Below are positions 36,372-45,028 of a stretch of 64,000 nucleotides of DNA, one piece after another. The stretch is from UBA2588 sp002339805 (GTDB taxonomy: Bacteria; Chloroflexota; Dehalococcoidia; Lucifugimonadales; UBA3495). Where the stretch lies: contig JBJKVO010000015.1 in NCBI GenBank assembly GCA_045562555.1, positions 617,390 through 681,389 of the forward strand. The letters are read 5' to 3'. Numbering within the stretch: position 1 is the stretch's first letter; every line of letters begins with the position of its first letter. The notes under the pieces are model-generated. The model was not told the origin of the DNA. It did no database searches and saw only the letters and a program-made list of their open reading frames with translations. Both the position numbers and the translations under genes were made by a program.

Positions 36372-36542
36372 ATGTGCAAAGAAAGATCGTTAAATAAATC
36401 TTATTGGTTGCGAACCCCCCAAAATCTCCAGAGATGGGAAGATAGAGGAGGCACTTGGATTAAATCTGATGGGACCAAGAAGACTGAACTTGAAGTTGCA
36501 GAAGAGATCAGGAGAATGGTTGAAATTGATCCATTTGTTTAG
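36372..36542 (+). CDS. Small hypothetical protein, 56 aa
   Basis: An ATG preceded by AAGGAT opens a 57-codon frame beginning MCKERSLNKSYWLRTPQNLQ and ending VEIDPFV. It contains W-x-D-R-G-G-T-W-I and a charged helix ELEVAEEIRRMVE. It occupies an otherwise empty 336-bp gap 17 bp after the acyl-CoA synthetase, so it may be co-transcribed. No homolog recognised. Confidence 0.5.
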   Translation: MCKERSLNKSYWLRTPQNLQRWEDRGGTWIKSDGTKKTELEVAEEIRRMVEIDPFV

Positions 36543-36553
36543 AAGAAATTAAG

Positions 36554-36637
36554 CTAGACAAATATTCTAAATCCGAACAGGAATAGAATGAACATGGTTG
36601 ATAATAGAATTCCTATGATGAAGCAGCCTATACGCAA
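36554..36637 (-). CDS. Possible single-helix membrane peptide, 27 aa
   Basis: On the minus strand a TTG with GAGAGG upstream opens LRIGCFIIGILLSTMFILFL and ends RIFV, one continuous hydrophobic helix with arginines at both ends. Frame is short and uses TTG, so it may be chance, but the helix with flanking charge and a ribosome binding site is suggestive. Confidence 0.3.
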   Translation of the reverse strand: MRIGCFIIGILLSTMFILFLFGFRIFV

Positions 36638-36690
36638 GTGAGCCTCTCTTTTGTTTTGTATACCAATATTTTAATATAAATTGAAGTACA

Positions 36691-37593
36691 ATGTTTAATA
36701 TGAACCATCAAATCAATCCTAGGTTCGCTGTGTTTCTGTCAACTCTCTTTTGGGGAACCTACTGGATTCCTGTTAGGCAGATTGAGGCTCTGAGTGGATC
36801 TCCATATTTTTCATCTATAGGTTTCTTGATAGCCGGTGTTATAAGTATATGCTTTGCACTAAAAACCAAAGGATTTGGAAATGGTATTGATTTGAGGAAC
36901 ATAATTGGCTGTGTTTGCGTTGCAGGTGCTATATCTTTATACACTCAAGGGATTCTATACACATCTATAGCGAATGCTGTTTTGCTCTTTTATCTGTCAC
37001 CTGTTTGGGGGATATTCCTTGGTAGACTCTTTGCCCAAATTAAATTCACCGTAGACCGTATGTCAGCTGTAGGGCTGGGTTTGATTGGATTAGTATTGGT
37101 ACTAGGGTTTGGGAACCTAGAATTAGAAGGCATGACGGGAAATGTAATGTGTATAGTCAGCGGTTTTTTGTTTTCTGTTGCAGTAACATTTTTTAATAGT
37201 GCTCGGTCAATTGGTACCTGGCCTAAATTGACTATCATTGCGCCTATCTGTGGGGCGTTTGTGTTGTTGTCGAGTTTTGTGTCTGGGCCAGGATTAGGGC
37301 TAAGTATCAACAATTTTAATTGGTCAAGCAGTTTATGGATTTTCATGTTTTCTACCGTATGGGTAACACTACCATTATGGTTGATAATTTATGCCGTACA
37401 TGCTCTAGATGCTGTAAAAATGGGTCTTGGGATGATGTTTGAAATAGTTGTGAGTTTAGTATCTGCCGCTATATTAAGTCAGGAACAGATAACTGTCAGA
37501 CAGGTTGGAGGCTCTATCCTCATCATAGGGGCGTCTCTGGTAGATGTGTTTGGATTAAGATTTTGGAATTTTAATAAACATCCAAAAAACTGA
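36691..37593 (+). CDS. EamA/DMT-family permease
   Basis: A 300-aa protein with about ten helices in two EamA-type halves (residues 10-140 and 150-290). The N-terminus FAVFLSTLFWGTYWIPVR is typical of drug/metabolite transporters. A C-terminal helix with VGGSILIIGASLVDVFG closes the second half. Its 3' end overlaps the convergent MFS gene by 39 bp. Substrate unknown. Confidence 0.82.
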   Translation: MFNMNHQINPRFAVFLSTLFWGTYWIPVRQIEALSGSPYFSSIGFLIAGVISICFALKTKGFGNGIDLRNIIGCVCVAGAISLYTQGILYTSIANAVLLFYLSPVWGIFLGRLFAQIKFTVDRMSAVGLGLIGLVLVLGFGNLELEGMTGNVMCIVSGFLFSVAVTFFNSARSIGTWPKLTIIAPICGAFVLLSSFVSGPGLGLSINNFNWSSSLWIFMFSTVWVTLPLWLIIYAVHALDAVKMGLGMMFEIVVSLVSAAILSQEQITVRQVGGSILIIGASLVDVFGLRFWNFNKHPKN

Positions 37594-38742
37594 TGCTATA
37601 AATACCATTGCAGCTGCGTAATAGAAGACATATATAATTCCAAATTGGTCTATTATTATTCCCGCAATTATTGGTGAAGGTAGAGTAAATACTTGTCTAA
37701 ATAAGCCCTCTACACTTGTGCTTGTGCCTTGAAGTTGAGAAGATGCGACATCTAATATTGCGGCGGTGCTAATGTTACTCGTTCCGTAGAAGAACATTCC
37801 CATTATTGCAATTATAATTCCTAATATTATTGGGTTTGGAGCGAGAGGGAGTAAAAAATAACATATAGCTAGTACTAAGAAAGCTGGCAGCACAACAGTT
37901 TTTCTGCTGAATTTATCTGAGACGTATCCCATTATTGGCTGAGACACTATTCCCATAACGTACAACAATGCCCAGTTTATGCCGTACCACACAGAAGAAT
38001 ATCCTAGATACTCTGTAAGGTAGATACCTAGGAATGCGAATATTGCTAATCTGGCCATCCCTGCGAAGCTACCTCCAAGCATTATGGTAAGTATGTATGG
38101 ATTTTTCACTAGAGTGCCTATTCCTGATATATAGGATGAAAATTTAGGTGATTCCCTAGATGTATTAAAATGATTTTTTGTGGCAATGAAAACTATTATT
38201 CCTAAGGGTATGGCTAGTGCGAATTGAATAGTTGATAAGTATGCCCAGCCAACAGAAACTAATATGAATCCTATCAATAGTGGCCCTATTGAGTCTCCTA
38301 TGCTAGCTCCTACTCCATGCCATGCGAGAGCAAAACCACGTTTGTCTGGAAAGAATGTGGACAAAGAAGACTGTGCAGGGGGGTGCCATAAGGCTGATGC
38401 CAGCCCTAAAACCATAAATCCTAAAATGACAAATAGATAATTGGCGAAAAAGCCCACGAAGAAGTATGCTAAACCGCATAGCGCTACGGCACCACCCAAT
38501 ATTATTGCTCGGTGTTTGTAATATTTGTCCGCAACTATTCCTGAAGGCACTGTTAGGCCACCGCTCGCCACCTCATTCGCAGTTACAATGGTTGCGGTTT
38601 CTACGTTTGATAACTCAAGATCCTGCTTTATATAGGGGAGAATGACTGGGAACATTTGTTTAAACCAATGGATCCCAGTATGCCCTATGAATAAGAAAAC
38701 GAGTAGGACTTGTCTTTGTTTTTGGATAATAAGTTCTGTCAT
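37555..38742 (-). CDS. MFS transporter
   Basis: A 395-aa carrier with about 12 helices. The start has HTGIHWFKQMFPVILPYIKQ and loop 2-3 has SGIVADKYYKHR; GYVSDKFSRKT is the corresponding loop 8-9 motif. This resembles the fosmidomycin-resistance/NNP-like group of small-molecule carriers. Substrate unknown. Overlaps the convergent EamA gene at its 3' end. Confidence 0.85.
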   Translation of the reverse strand: MTELIIQKQRQVLLVFLFIGHTGIHWFKQMFPVILPYIKQDLELSNVETATIVTANEVASGGLTVPSGIVADKYYKHRAIILGGAVALCGLAYFFVGFFANYLFVILGFMVLGLASALWHPPAQSSLSTFFPDKRGFALAWHGVGASIGDSIGPLLIGFILVSVGWAYLSTIQFALAIPLGIIVFIATKNHFNTSRESPKFSSYISGIGTLVKNPYILTIMLGGSFAGMARLAIFAFLGIYLTEYLGYSSVWYGINWALLYVMGIVSQPIMGYVSDKFSRKTVVLPAFLVLAICYFLLPLAPNPIILGIIIAIMGMFFYGTSNISTAAILDVASSQLQGTSTSVEGLFRQVFTLPSPIIAGIIIDQFGIIYVFYYAAAMVFIASVFWMFIKIPKS

Positions 38743-38822
38743 ATAAACGCTATATTATTAGATTGTTCGGGCATTATAGTTCATATTGCTAAATAATCAT
38801 ATTAAAAGTGTGTATGTTTGTT

Positions 38823-38914
38823 TTTCTAATGGTTATAGTGCGTTTAATTCGACCTTTATAAGTGGAATTTGTTTTTTCTAATGTTTATGGTGCGTTTAAT
38901 TCGACCTTTATAAG
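38823..38914. repeat. Direct duplication of about 40 bp, 52-bp period
   Basis: Two near-identical copies, 38823-38862 and 38875-38914, differ at only a few bases; both end in the run GACCTTTATAAG. The second copy is the 3' end of the metal-transporter permease gene, the first lies just past it. Confidence 0.85.
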
Positions 38915-39716
38915 AAGAATATAAGAGTGCGATAATAAACAGCACGGAAGAGAATAATACAACTGATGCTCCTGAGGCTATATCTAAGTAATAACTTAGA
39001 TAAATTCCAAACAACCCGCACAATCCTCCTATTATTGTGGAAAAGATTAACATGTGTAGAAAATTATTTGTAAGTAATCTAGATACTACAGCAGGTATTA
39101 CAACAGCCGCAGCAATAAGTGTTACCCCTAACACTTGCATAGACACAACTATGGTGGCTGCTAGGGTCATTGAAAATATTACGTCTATCCAAATAACAGG
39201 AACACCGTAATATTTGGCTACATCATAATCAAAGGTTGCAAATAGTAATTGTTTGTAAAACACTAAGACGACTATGAATGCAAATAACGTAACGAAAATA
39301 ACTGCTATCAGATCCGCATTAGTTATCCCGAGTACGTTACCAAATAGGGCCGCGTCAAAACCACGTGTAAAAGTCTTGAACTTGCTGATTATGGCGATTC
39401 CGAGAGCAAAGCTTGCAGTAGTGATTATTCCTATAGCGGCATCAGCTCCGATTGTCTTTTTTTTAGTTGCTAAATTGATTAGGACAGCGGAGACAAATCC
39501 CCATACGCTTGCTCCGATAAAAAAATTGATTGACATTAAGGATGAAACTACTGCTCCTCCAAAAATGGCATGTGACAATCCGTGCCCTATATACGACATC
39601 CCCCGTAGAACTATGTAAACCCCTATCACTCCACATAACATTCCAACTAGTAGGGCGCAAAGCATTGCTTTAATAAAGAACTCATACTGCAGTGGTTCTA
39701 TTAGCGTAAAAATCAT
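38856..39716 (-). CDS. Metal ABC transporter permease (ZnuB/MntB family)
   Basis: A 286-aa inner-membrane permease with about eight to nine helices. Family blocks include GMLCGVIGVYIVLRGMSYIG near the start and VIPAVVSRLLTNNF in the centre, where the ATPase couples. It follows the ATPase gene by 29 bp and completes a three-gene operon under a cobalamin riboswitch. The 3' end carries one copy of a 52-bp-period direct duplication. Family members carry Zn, Mn or Fe; the riboswitch suggests cobalt here. Confidence 0.9.
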   Translation of the reverse strand: MIFTLIEPLQYEFFIKAMLCALLVGMLCGVIGVYIVLRGMSYIGHGLSHAIFGGAVVSSLMSINFFIGASVWGFVSAVLINLATKKKTIGADAAIGIITTASFALGIAIISKFKTFTRGFDAALFGNVLGITNADLIAVIFVTLFAFIVVLVFYKQLLFATFDYDVAKYYGVPVIWIDVIFSMTLAATIVVSMQVLGVTLIAAAVVIPAVVSRLLTNNFLHMLIFSTIIGGLCGLFGIYLSYYLDIASGASVVLFSSVLFIIALLYSSYKGRIKRTINIRKNKFHL

Positions 39717-39745
39717 CCCTCCTACACCTTCTTCATTGTGTGAGC

Positions 39746-40531
39746 CTACAACATCTCGATAACAAATTTGCTTCCGTCGTGGTCAATTGTTTTGACTGCT
39801 GCTCCGTAGGTAGCGTAAAAATTCTCTTCAGTGAATATTTCATTGGGTGAACCATCAGCTATGATTGAGTTTTTTAAGCATATTACTCTTGGTAACTGCG
39901 ATGCTACTGAATTGATTTCATGTGTAGTCATCAATATGGTCACTCCCTGATGATTCAATGAATTGAGAATAGCCATTATCTCTTCTTTGGTTCGAATATC
40001 AACTCCACTAGTTGGTTCGTCAAGTATCAAAACATCAGGGTTCGATACAAGTGCTCTTCCTAAGAAGGTCCGTTGTTGTTGACCTCCTGATAATTCTCTT
40101 ATCTGCCTGTTCATTAGTTCTTCTAGCCCAAGCCTATTACTGATAGCCTCTACTGCTAGTTTTTCTTCTTTGTTAATCCATGGGAAATACTTGCTAGTAC
40201 GTATAATCCCCATTTCTATTAATTGCCGAACTGTAATCGGAAAGTTCCAATCTATAGTTTCTAATTGAGGGACGTATCCAATATTTAATTCATTTTTGTT
40301 TATATTCCCGCCATTAATTATGATCTCGCCACTGTATATCCTGATATCTCCTAACACAGACTTTAGTAGAGTGGTTTTGCCAGAACCACTTGGTCCTAAC
40401 ATGCCTATAAATTCCCCTTTTTGAATTACCAAATTAATGTTATTTAGGGTCAATTCTCCTTCATAACCACCGCTGACATTATCAAATTGTATCAATATCT
40501 CTGAGAGGTCATTTTGATTCCGGTAAAGCAT
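39746..40531 (-). CDS. Metal ABC transporter ATPase (ZnuC/MntA family)
   Basis: A 261-aa ABC ATPase. Walker A is GPSGSGKTT, Q-loop VPQ, signature LSGGQQQR, Walker B VLILDEPTSG, H-loop MTTHE. YVPQLETIDWNFPITV is typical of the metal-importer ATPases. It starts 2 bp after the binding-protein stop, so translation is coupled. Confidence 0.93.
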   Translation of the reverse strand: MLYRNQNDLSEILIQFDNVSGGYEGELTLNNINLVIQKGEFIGMLGPSGSGKTTLLKSVLGDIRIYSGEIIINGGNINKNELNIGYVPQLETIDWNFPITVRQLIEMGIIRTSKYFPWINKEEKLAVEAISNRLGLEELMNRQIRELSGGQQQRTFLGRALVSNPDVLILDEPTSGVDIRTKEEIMAILNSLNHQGVTILMTTHEINSVASQLPRVICLKNSIIADGSPNEIFTEENFYATYGAAVKTIDHDGSKFVIEML

Positions 40532-40533
40532 AT

Positions 40534-41526
40534 CTATTGAGGGTACGTGGTTTTGGTTTGACCTTCATATGTAGGAGAAACATCGAAGTCTTTTATGCTT
40601 GATGCATCCCCTCCGAGGCCTCTAACCAAAATTTCTAAATCATAAATTAGTAATCCAAAATAGGTATGGGCTGGATCTCCTGCTTCACCTGGTAAGTCAT
40701 CATCCCTCAATTCATCTATGTATTCAGCGTTTGATTCTTTTGCTAATTGGGACAAGATCGGACTGGGGAATACCTCAGATCCGAAAATTGCTGGCACATT
40801 GTGATTGTTGATTTGTTTTATTAGGTCTATCACTTCTCTGGGAGTGGGTTCTGAAAAGTCTGAAGGTTGTATGGCTCCGATGATTTCTAATCCATATCGT
40901 TCTGCAAAATAAGGGAATGAGTCGTGATAAGTGAGTAATTTCCTATTGTTCGGCGGTATGCTACTTACAGATTCTTTAATAAGTTGATCTAAGTCCATAA
41001 TCCTAGCCTTAAAACTTTCATAATTGCTTTGATAGTAACTGCTGTTATCAGGATCTAGAGTGGAAAATCTTTTCGTTATCTCTTCTGCAAATATTAGTCC
41101 TAACATGGGATCCGTCCACGTGTGTGGATTTGGATTACCGTTCTCCTTAGGAAATGAGAAGTCAAATTTGTAATTGCTTTCGGGGATATGGATGTCAGCT
41201 AGCAATACAATTTCTGTGGTTTCTTTTTTGCTAGTTTTTGCCAGCTCAATAACATGAGTTTCTAAATTAAATCCATTCAGTATTATCACATCGGCTTTTT
41301 CAAGTATTGTAACTAGGGACGGTGCAGGCTCAAACTCATGGGAGTTTTCTCCTTCGGGTATTAATCCTATTACTTCAATTTTGCTCCCCGCAATAGCTTC
41401 TGTAATACTTGTAAGCGGAGATAGGCTAGTTACTGCAACATAGTTATCTGTTGTAACCGTAGGCGAACTACATCCGGCAACTACGAATACAACTATGATC
41501 AGCATTAATTTGAATATGGGTTTCAT
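40534..41526 (-). CDS. Metal ABC transporter substrate-binding lipoprotein (ZnuA/cluster A-I)
   Basis: A 330-aa periplasm-facing lipoprotein. The lipobox VAGCSS ends the signal peptide. Metal-ligand positions are visible: His in GENSHEFEPAP, His in NPHTWTDPM, His in TYHDSFPYF and the acidic residue in DELRDDDLPGE. There is no histidine-rich loop of the kind seen in many zinc-specific proteins. The leader upstream holds a cobalamin riboswitch and an intrinsic terminator, so expression should fall when B12 is plentiful, pointing to cobalt rather than zinc. Confidence 0.92.
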   Translation of the reverse strand: MKPIFKLMLIIVVFVVAGCSSPTVTTDNYVAVTSLSPLTSITEAIAGSKIEVIGLIPEGENSHEFEPAPSLVTILEKADVIILNGFNLETHVIELAKTSKKETTEIVLLADIHIPESNYKFDFSFPKENGNPNPHTWTDPMLGLIFAEEITKRFSTLDPDNSSYYQSNYESFKARIMDLDQLIKESVSSIPPNNRKLLTYHDSFPYFAERYGLEIIGAIQPSDFSEPTPREVIDLIKQINNHNVPAIFGSEVFPSPILSQLAKESNAEYIDELRDDDLPGEAGDPAHTYFGLLIYDLEILVRGLGGDASSIKDFDVSPTYEGQTKTTYPQ

Positions 41527-41564
41527 CTTTTCTTTCCGTTTGTCTTGTACTGTACGAATAATCC

Positions 41565-41592
41565 AAAAAAAAACTTGCCTTGCGGCAAGTTT
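41565..41592 (-). terminator. Intrinsic terminator in the metal-transporter leader
   Basis: On the minus strand a 9-bp stem AAACTTGCC / GGCAAGTTT with a GCAA tetraloop is followed by an unbroken T tract (complement of 41565-41573). It lies between the riboswitch and the start of the binding-protein gene and is therefore the likely expression platform. Confidence 0.88.
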
Positions 41593-41599
41593 CAGATAT

Positions 41600-41734
41600 T
41601 GTCATTTTTTCTGTATTGCGCAGACTAGACCATGTGCCTTAATTATGGTTCCTGACTCACAACGTTAATTGATTACAGTGGCGCAACCGTGGTGGATTCT
41701 AACCACCTTCCCGTAACTAAAGCTTATTAAATTT
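41600..41734 (-). ncRNA. Cobalamin (B12) riboswitch
   Basis: On the minus strand the conserved core is GGGAAGGTGG, loop TTAGAAT, CCACC, then GCGCCACTGTAATC, and further on GTGAGTCAGGAACC, the B12-box region. This order (GGGAA, P5 hairpin, ACTGTAA, B12 box) is specific to cobalamin riboswitches. A promoter ends seven bases upstream and an intrinsic terminator follows, so the layout is complete. Sub-class and exact ends are not resolved by eye. Confidence 0.88.
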
Positions 41735-41740
41735 TAAAAA

Positions 41741-41769
41741 ATACTATCATGCTCGAGATATACTGTCCA
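41741..41769 (-). promoter_or_regulatory. Promoter of the B12-riboswitch transcript
   Basis: Minus strand -35 TGGACA (41764-41769) and -10 TAGTAT (41741-41746) with exactly 17 bp between. Predicted start near 41734 puts the riboswitch at the 5' end of the RNA. It begins just past the stop codon of the racemase-family gene. Confidence 0.7.
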
Positions 41770-41770
41770 C

Positions 41771-42415
41771 TTAGGCTAGGTTATTCTTGAACCATTTTGC
41801 CGTACAGTGTGGAGGAGAATAATAATTTCTAGTTGTAGTGCTTTGTAAATGGGCTAAAGAGGATGCCATCGAGAACTGGCTTAGTAAGACGTCATTCACA
41901 TCGTCGGGTAAGTCACTAATAGCTGCATCTAAAATACGGTTGTATTCGGTGGTGTTAGGGTTTTTCATCGCTTCCATAAGTGGTGTTGCAAGTATAGGAT
42001 GAGAGGTAATCTCTTTACCGTCTATTTTAGCTTGTTTGTTTAAATAAAATTGGGTATCTTCCAGAGTTTTTTCAACACCTGATATGACCCCAATTTTGTT
42101 GGCTTTTTCTAGAACAGCTTGAAGTACAGGTTCATATGAAGATGTTATTGGCACGTCGACTATGTTTTTTGCGTAATCTACTACGGGTGCGAATACGGAA
42201 CATGCTAATCCAATGGCATCTGCTCCCGAATTCTCTGAGTATTTTATGAGGTCGATCATCCTCGAATTTAATTCGGGAGTTAATTCCCCTTTAAAGTCCT
42301 TGAATAAAGCTTCATCGAATAGAGTTATCAGTTCTGCTTCAGGATAAATTTCATTAAACGCTAGTTTTGTTGGCGCTATTGATTCGGGGAGGGCGTGGAT
42401 TATTACTACTCTCAT
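41771..42415 (-). CDS. Aspartate/glutamate racemase superfamily protein
   Basis: A 214-aa protein with the racemase/arylmalonate-decarboxylase fold. The first cysteine loop is IGLACSVFAPVVD near residue 80. The second loop, where racemases have a second cysteine, reads LLSQFSMASS, so that cysteine is missing and a decarboxylase, isomerase or lyase role is more likely than classical racemisation. GAGG before the ATG. Upstream of the metal-transporter unit but with its own transcript. Confidence 0.75.
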   Translation of the reverse strand: MRVVIIHALPESIAPTKLAFNEIYPEAELITLFDEALFKDFKGELTPELNSRMIDLIKYSENSGADAIGLACSVFAPVVDYAKNIVDVPITSSYEPVLQAVLEKANKIGVISGVEKTLEDTQFYLNKQAKIDGKEITSHPILATPLMEAMKNPNTTEYNRILDAAISDLPDDVNDVLLSQFSMASSLAHLQSTTTRNYYSPPHCTAKWFKNNLA

Positions 42416-42563
42416 GGATCCTCATATTATGCTATTCGTAATAATTGTAACCTGAATTCGTAAATATTCAAAGAGTTTTTTTATCATACGCAAACAAGGT
42501 TTAACTTAATTGCTTATGTGGCTATAATACCGGTACTTTGTATGAGAAGGTTAAGTAATTGAA

Positions 42564-43406
42564 ATGAATGCCATTGATGATTTGATGAAAGGGTCTGTAG
42601 ATATTCATGTCCATTTCAGTCCTGATCCAAGAGTAGAGCGACGTAGTAGCGCTATAGAGATTGTTGAACAGGCTTCCTTTATGGGTATGGGAGGATTGGT
42701 GCTTAAGTCTCATGAATATCCTACTCAGCCATTGGCTTATACAGTGGGGCAGCTATTTCCAGATATTGCAGTTATCGGTGGGATTTGTGCTGATTACGAA
42801 ATTGGAGGATTGAATCCTTCTGCTGTAGAAGCTTCTGCCAAAATGGGTTCCAGTATAGTGTGGATGCCAACTTATTCTGCACAATCAGATCGAGCATATC
42901 GGGGACTGCCTGGAGGGATTACCTTATTGGATGATAATGATAAATTGTATCCAGAAGTATACGAAATTTTGGATATAGTTAAGCAGTATGACATGGTATT
43001 GGCTACTGGACACATATCAACAAAAGAATGTTTTGCTTTGATAGATGCAGGTGTGAGTGCTGGCATAGATCGTCTAGTATTGACCCACGGTACAACATCC
43101 GCTCATTGGACAGGTATAACGGTTGATGAAATGAAATCCATTGCAGACAAAGGGGTATTTGTAGAGCATTGCATACATGTCATGATGCCCACCACTTACA
43201 GATTGGATCCAAAAGAATTGATTTCAGCGATGGATATAATAGGAATAGATCGCTCTATTATCAGCACTGATTTTGGTCAGAATTATCATCCAATGCCAGC
43301 GGAGGGGTTTCGAATGGGAATGGGCATGCTTAGACAAAGCGGTATGACAGAGGATGATATATTCAAAGTGGTTAATGCTAATCCCAGAGCTCTCTTAGGC
43401 ATTTAG
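42564..43406 (+). CDS. DUF6282 family amidohydrolase-like protein
   Basis: A 280-aa TIM-barrel metal hydrolase. Metal ligands follow the amidohydrolase plan: DIHVHFSPDP (HxH) at residues 13-22, LKSHEYPT, ATGHIST, LTHGTTSAHW and the final ISTDFGQ aspartate. Such proteins cluster with catabolic genes in marine bacteria; the substrate is unknown. It converges with the dehalogenase-like gene 3 bp apart. Confidence 0.82.
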   Translation: MNAIDDLMKGSVDIHVHFSPDPRVERRSSAIEIVEQASFMGMGGLVLKSHEYPTQPLAYTVGQLFPDIAVIGGICADYEIGGLNPSAVEASAKMGSSIVWMPTYSAQSDRAYRGLPGGITLLDDNDKLYPEVYEILDIVKQYDMVLATGHISTKECFALIDAGVSAGIDRLVLTHGTTSAHWTGITVDEMKSIADKGVFVEHCIHVMMPTTYRLDPKELISAMDIIGIDRSIISTDFGQNYHPMPAEGFRMGMGMLRQSGMTEDDIFKVVNANPRALLGI

Positions 43407-43409
43407 GAA

Positions 43410-44276
43410 TCATTCTGAAAAGAATTGAATAAATTCCTTTGTGATTTCATCTGGAAGTTCTTCAGGTATGAAATGACCACAATTAAGTGATTTTCCTGTT
43501 ACGTTGTTTGCGTAATTTCCCCATACTGATAACACATCGTTGTTTTTTCCCATATGCCCTACACTGCTCCATAGGACTCGCAATGGCATAGTTAATTTGT
43601 TACTGAAATCTGCTTCATCGTGTTCTAAGTCAATTGACGCACCTGCTCGGTAATCTTCGCACCATCCGTGAATTGTTCCTGGGTTAATACCACATCGCAC
43701 ATATTCTGAAATAGAATCAGCATTGAAACAATCATCATTTACTGATTTAAGCCGGGATTTCACGTAATATTCAGCGGATCCCTCTATTAGTGTTTCTGGA
43801 AAAGGTTCTTCTTGAATTAAAAAGAACCAGTGATAGCTACTAGTGGCCATTGATTGGTTGACTTGTTTAAACATTTCCCTCGTTGGAATAATATCTAGCA
43901 ATAACATTTTTAGCACTTTATCTTGGTTATCTTTTGCTAGTCTGTGGGAAACTCGTGCCCCTCTGTCATGGCCTGCTAGGTAGAATTTAGAGTGCCCTAA
44001 GTATTCCATCACTTCTACCTGGTCTTGTGCCATCACGCGCTTTGAGTAGTTATTGTGAATTGGGTCGCTCGAAACCTTTTCGCTGTCACCATATCCTCGT
44101 AAATCAGGGATTACTAGCGTGTAATGTTTTGCTAGTTCTGGGGCTACCTTGTGCCACATTGTATGAGTTTCAGGAAATCCGTGGAGCATTAGTAGAGGCG
44201 GTCCTTCTCCTCCTACAACGGCATTGATTTTAGCTCCCGAGGTATTAATTGTGTGGCTTTTGAAATTATCAAACAT
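43410..44276 (-). CDS. Alpha/beta hydrolase, fluoroacetate dehalogenase-like
   Basis: A 288-aa alpha/beta hydrolase. The oxyanion loop is HGFPET, the nucleophile motif is GHDRGARVSHRLA with D104 and arginines 105 and 108, which in fluoroacetate dehalogenase bind the substrate carboxylate. The acid D128 is 24 residues on, as in that enzyme; H149 and W150 of YHWFFL and Y209 of EDYRAG match its fluoride pocket (H155, W156, Y219 in the Rhodopseudomonas enzyme), and H268 of CGHFIPEE is the base. AGGAG before the ATG. Haloacetate dehalogenase or epoxide hydrolase are the alternatives. Confidence 0.85.
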   Translation of the reverse strand: MFDNFKSHTINTSGAKINAVVGGEGPPLLMLHGFPETHTMWHKVAPELAKHYTLVIPDLRGYGDSEKVSSDPIHNNYSKRVMAQDQVEVMEYLGHSKFYLAGHDRGARVSHRLAKDNQDKVLKMLLLDIIPTREMFKQVNQSMATSSYHWFFLIQEEPFPETLIEGSAEYYVKSRLKSVNDDCFNADSISEYVRCGINPGTIHGWCEDYRAGASIDLEHDEADFSNKLTMPLRVLWSSVGHMGKNNDVLSVWGNYANNVTGKSLNCGHFIPEELPDEITKEFIQFFSE

Positions 44277-44288
44277 TGTATTCTCCTT

Positions 44289-44969
44289 TTAACAGTCCAT
44301 AACCCAAATTTCAGTGCTATTTGGTATGTGGCTTTTGTTCAACTTGATTGTATTAGGCACATGTTTTACCGGTTCAACTCGTGAATCCAACCATTCAGTG
44401 ATGTAAAGTAATGAATTTTCTTTGTGTGAAATGCTATCAAGAAAATAGTGCATGGGTATAATTACTTTAGGCCTGATTTTGTTAATAAGTTCTTCTATTT
44501 CTTCGAACGAAAGCAGATGCCTTGTGTCATCTGAAGGTAGGAATAAAATATCTGTATCTTTAATAGATTCATGGATATCCTCTGAAATATTTGGTCGATT
44601 GTCTCCCCAATGAACAAAAGACATGTTTGCTGTTTCAATCTTGAATATTATGTTCGGAAAATTTAATTTGCCAGAACGGCCTGCATGAATGTCTTGGAAT
44701 GCACGTATTTTCAAATTATCTGTGGCAAGCGTTCCAGACATTCTAAATATTGAAGTGGTTTCGTCGAGAATATGGATTTCGTCGTGGTCAAAATGTGCGT
44801 GAGTAATAAGACATAATTCACACTTCACTTCAGGCATCATTTTTTTGAACCATAAACGGTCTGCCCGGTTACGGTACGGGTCTATTAAAATTTTGAAGTC
44901 GTTGTTAAATGACAAAAGGAAGCAACTGTGCCCGTAGTATTGAATCTTTACGTCCGTTGGTGTGTCCAA
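44289..44969 (-). CDS. MBL-fold metal-dependent hydrolase (UlaG-like)
   Basis: A 226-aa metallo-beta-lactamase-fold protein. Metal ligands: THAHFDHDE (HxHxDH), the later SFVHWGDN and PMHYFLD positions. YYGHSCFLLSF at the N-terminus is typical of UlaG/YcfI-type proteins. TTG start with GAGG six bases before. It is 12 bp upstream of the dehalogenase-like gene on the same strand, so they may be co-expressed. Confidence 0.85.
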   Translation of the reverse strand: MDTPTDVKIQYYGHSCFLLSFNNDFKILIDPYRNRADRLWFKKMMPEVKCELCLITHAHFDHDEIHILDETTSIFRMSGTLATDNLKIRAFQDIHAGRSGKLNFPNIIFKIETANMSFVHWGDNRPNISEDIHESIKDTDILFLPSDDTRHLLSFEEIEELINKIRPKVIIPMHYFLDSISHKENSLLYITEWLDSRVEPVKHVPNTIKLNKSHIPNSTEIWVMDC

Positions 44970-45028
44970 ACTATGCCTCGTTATGTTATCGTGGATCAGC
45001 TGTTACAGTGAACGTATTGTAACGATGG

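Noticed and set aside
41647..41723. Degenerate tRNA
   Set aside because: A T-arm-like hairpin and GCGCCA looked tRNA-like on the minus strand, but the full pattern is that of a cobalamin riboswitch.
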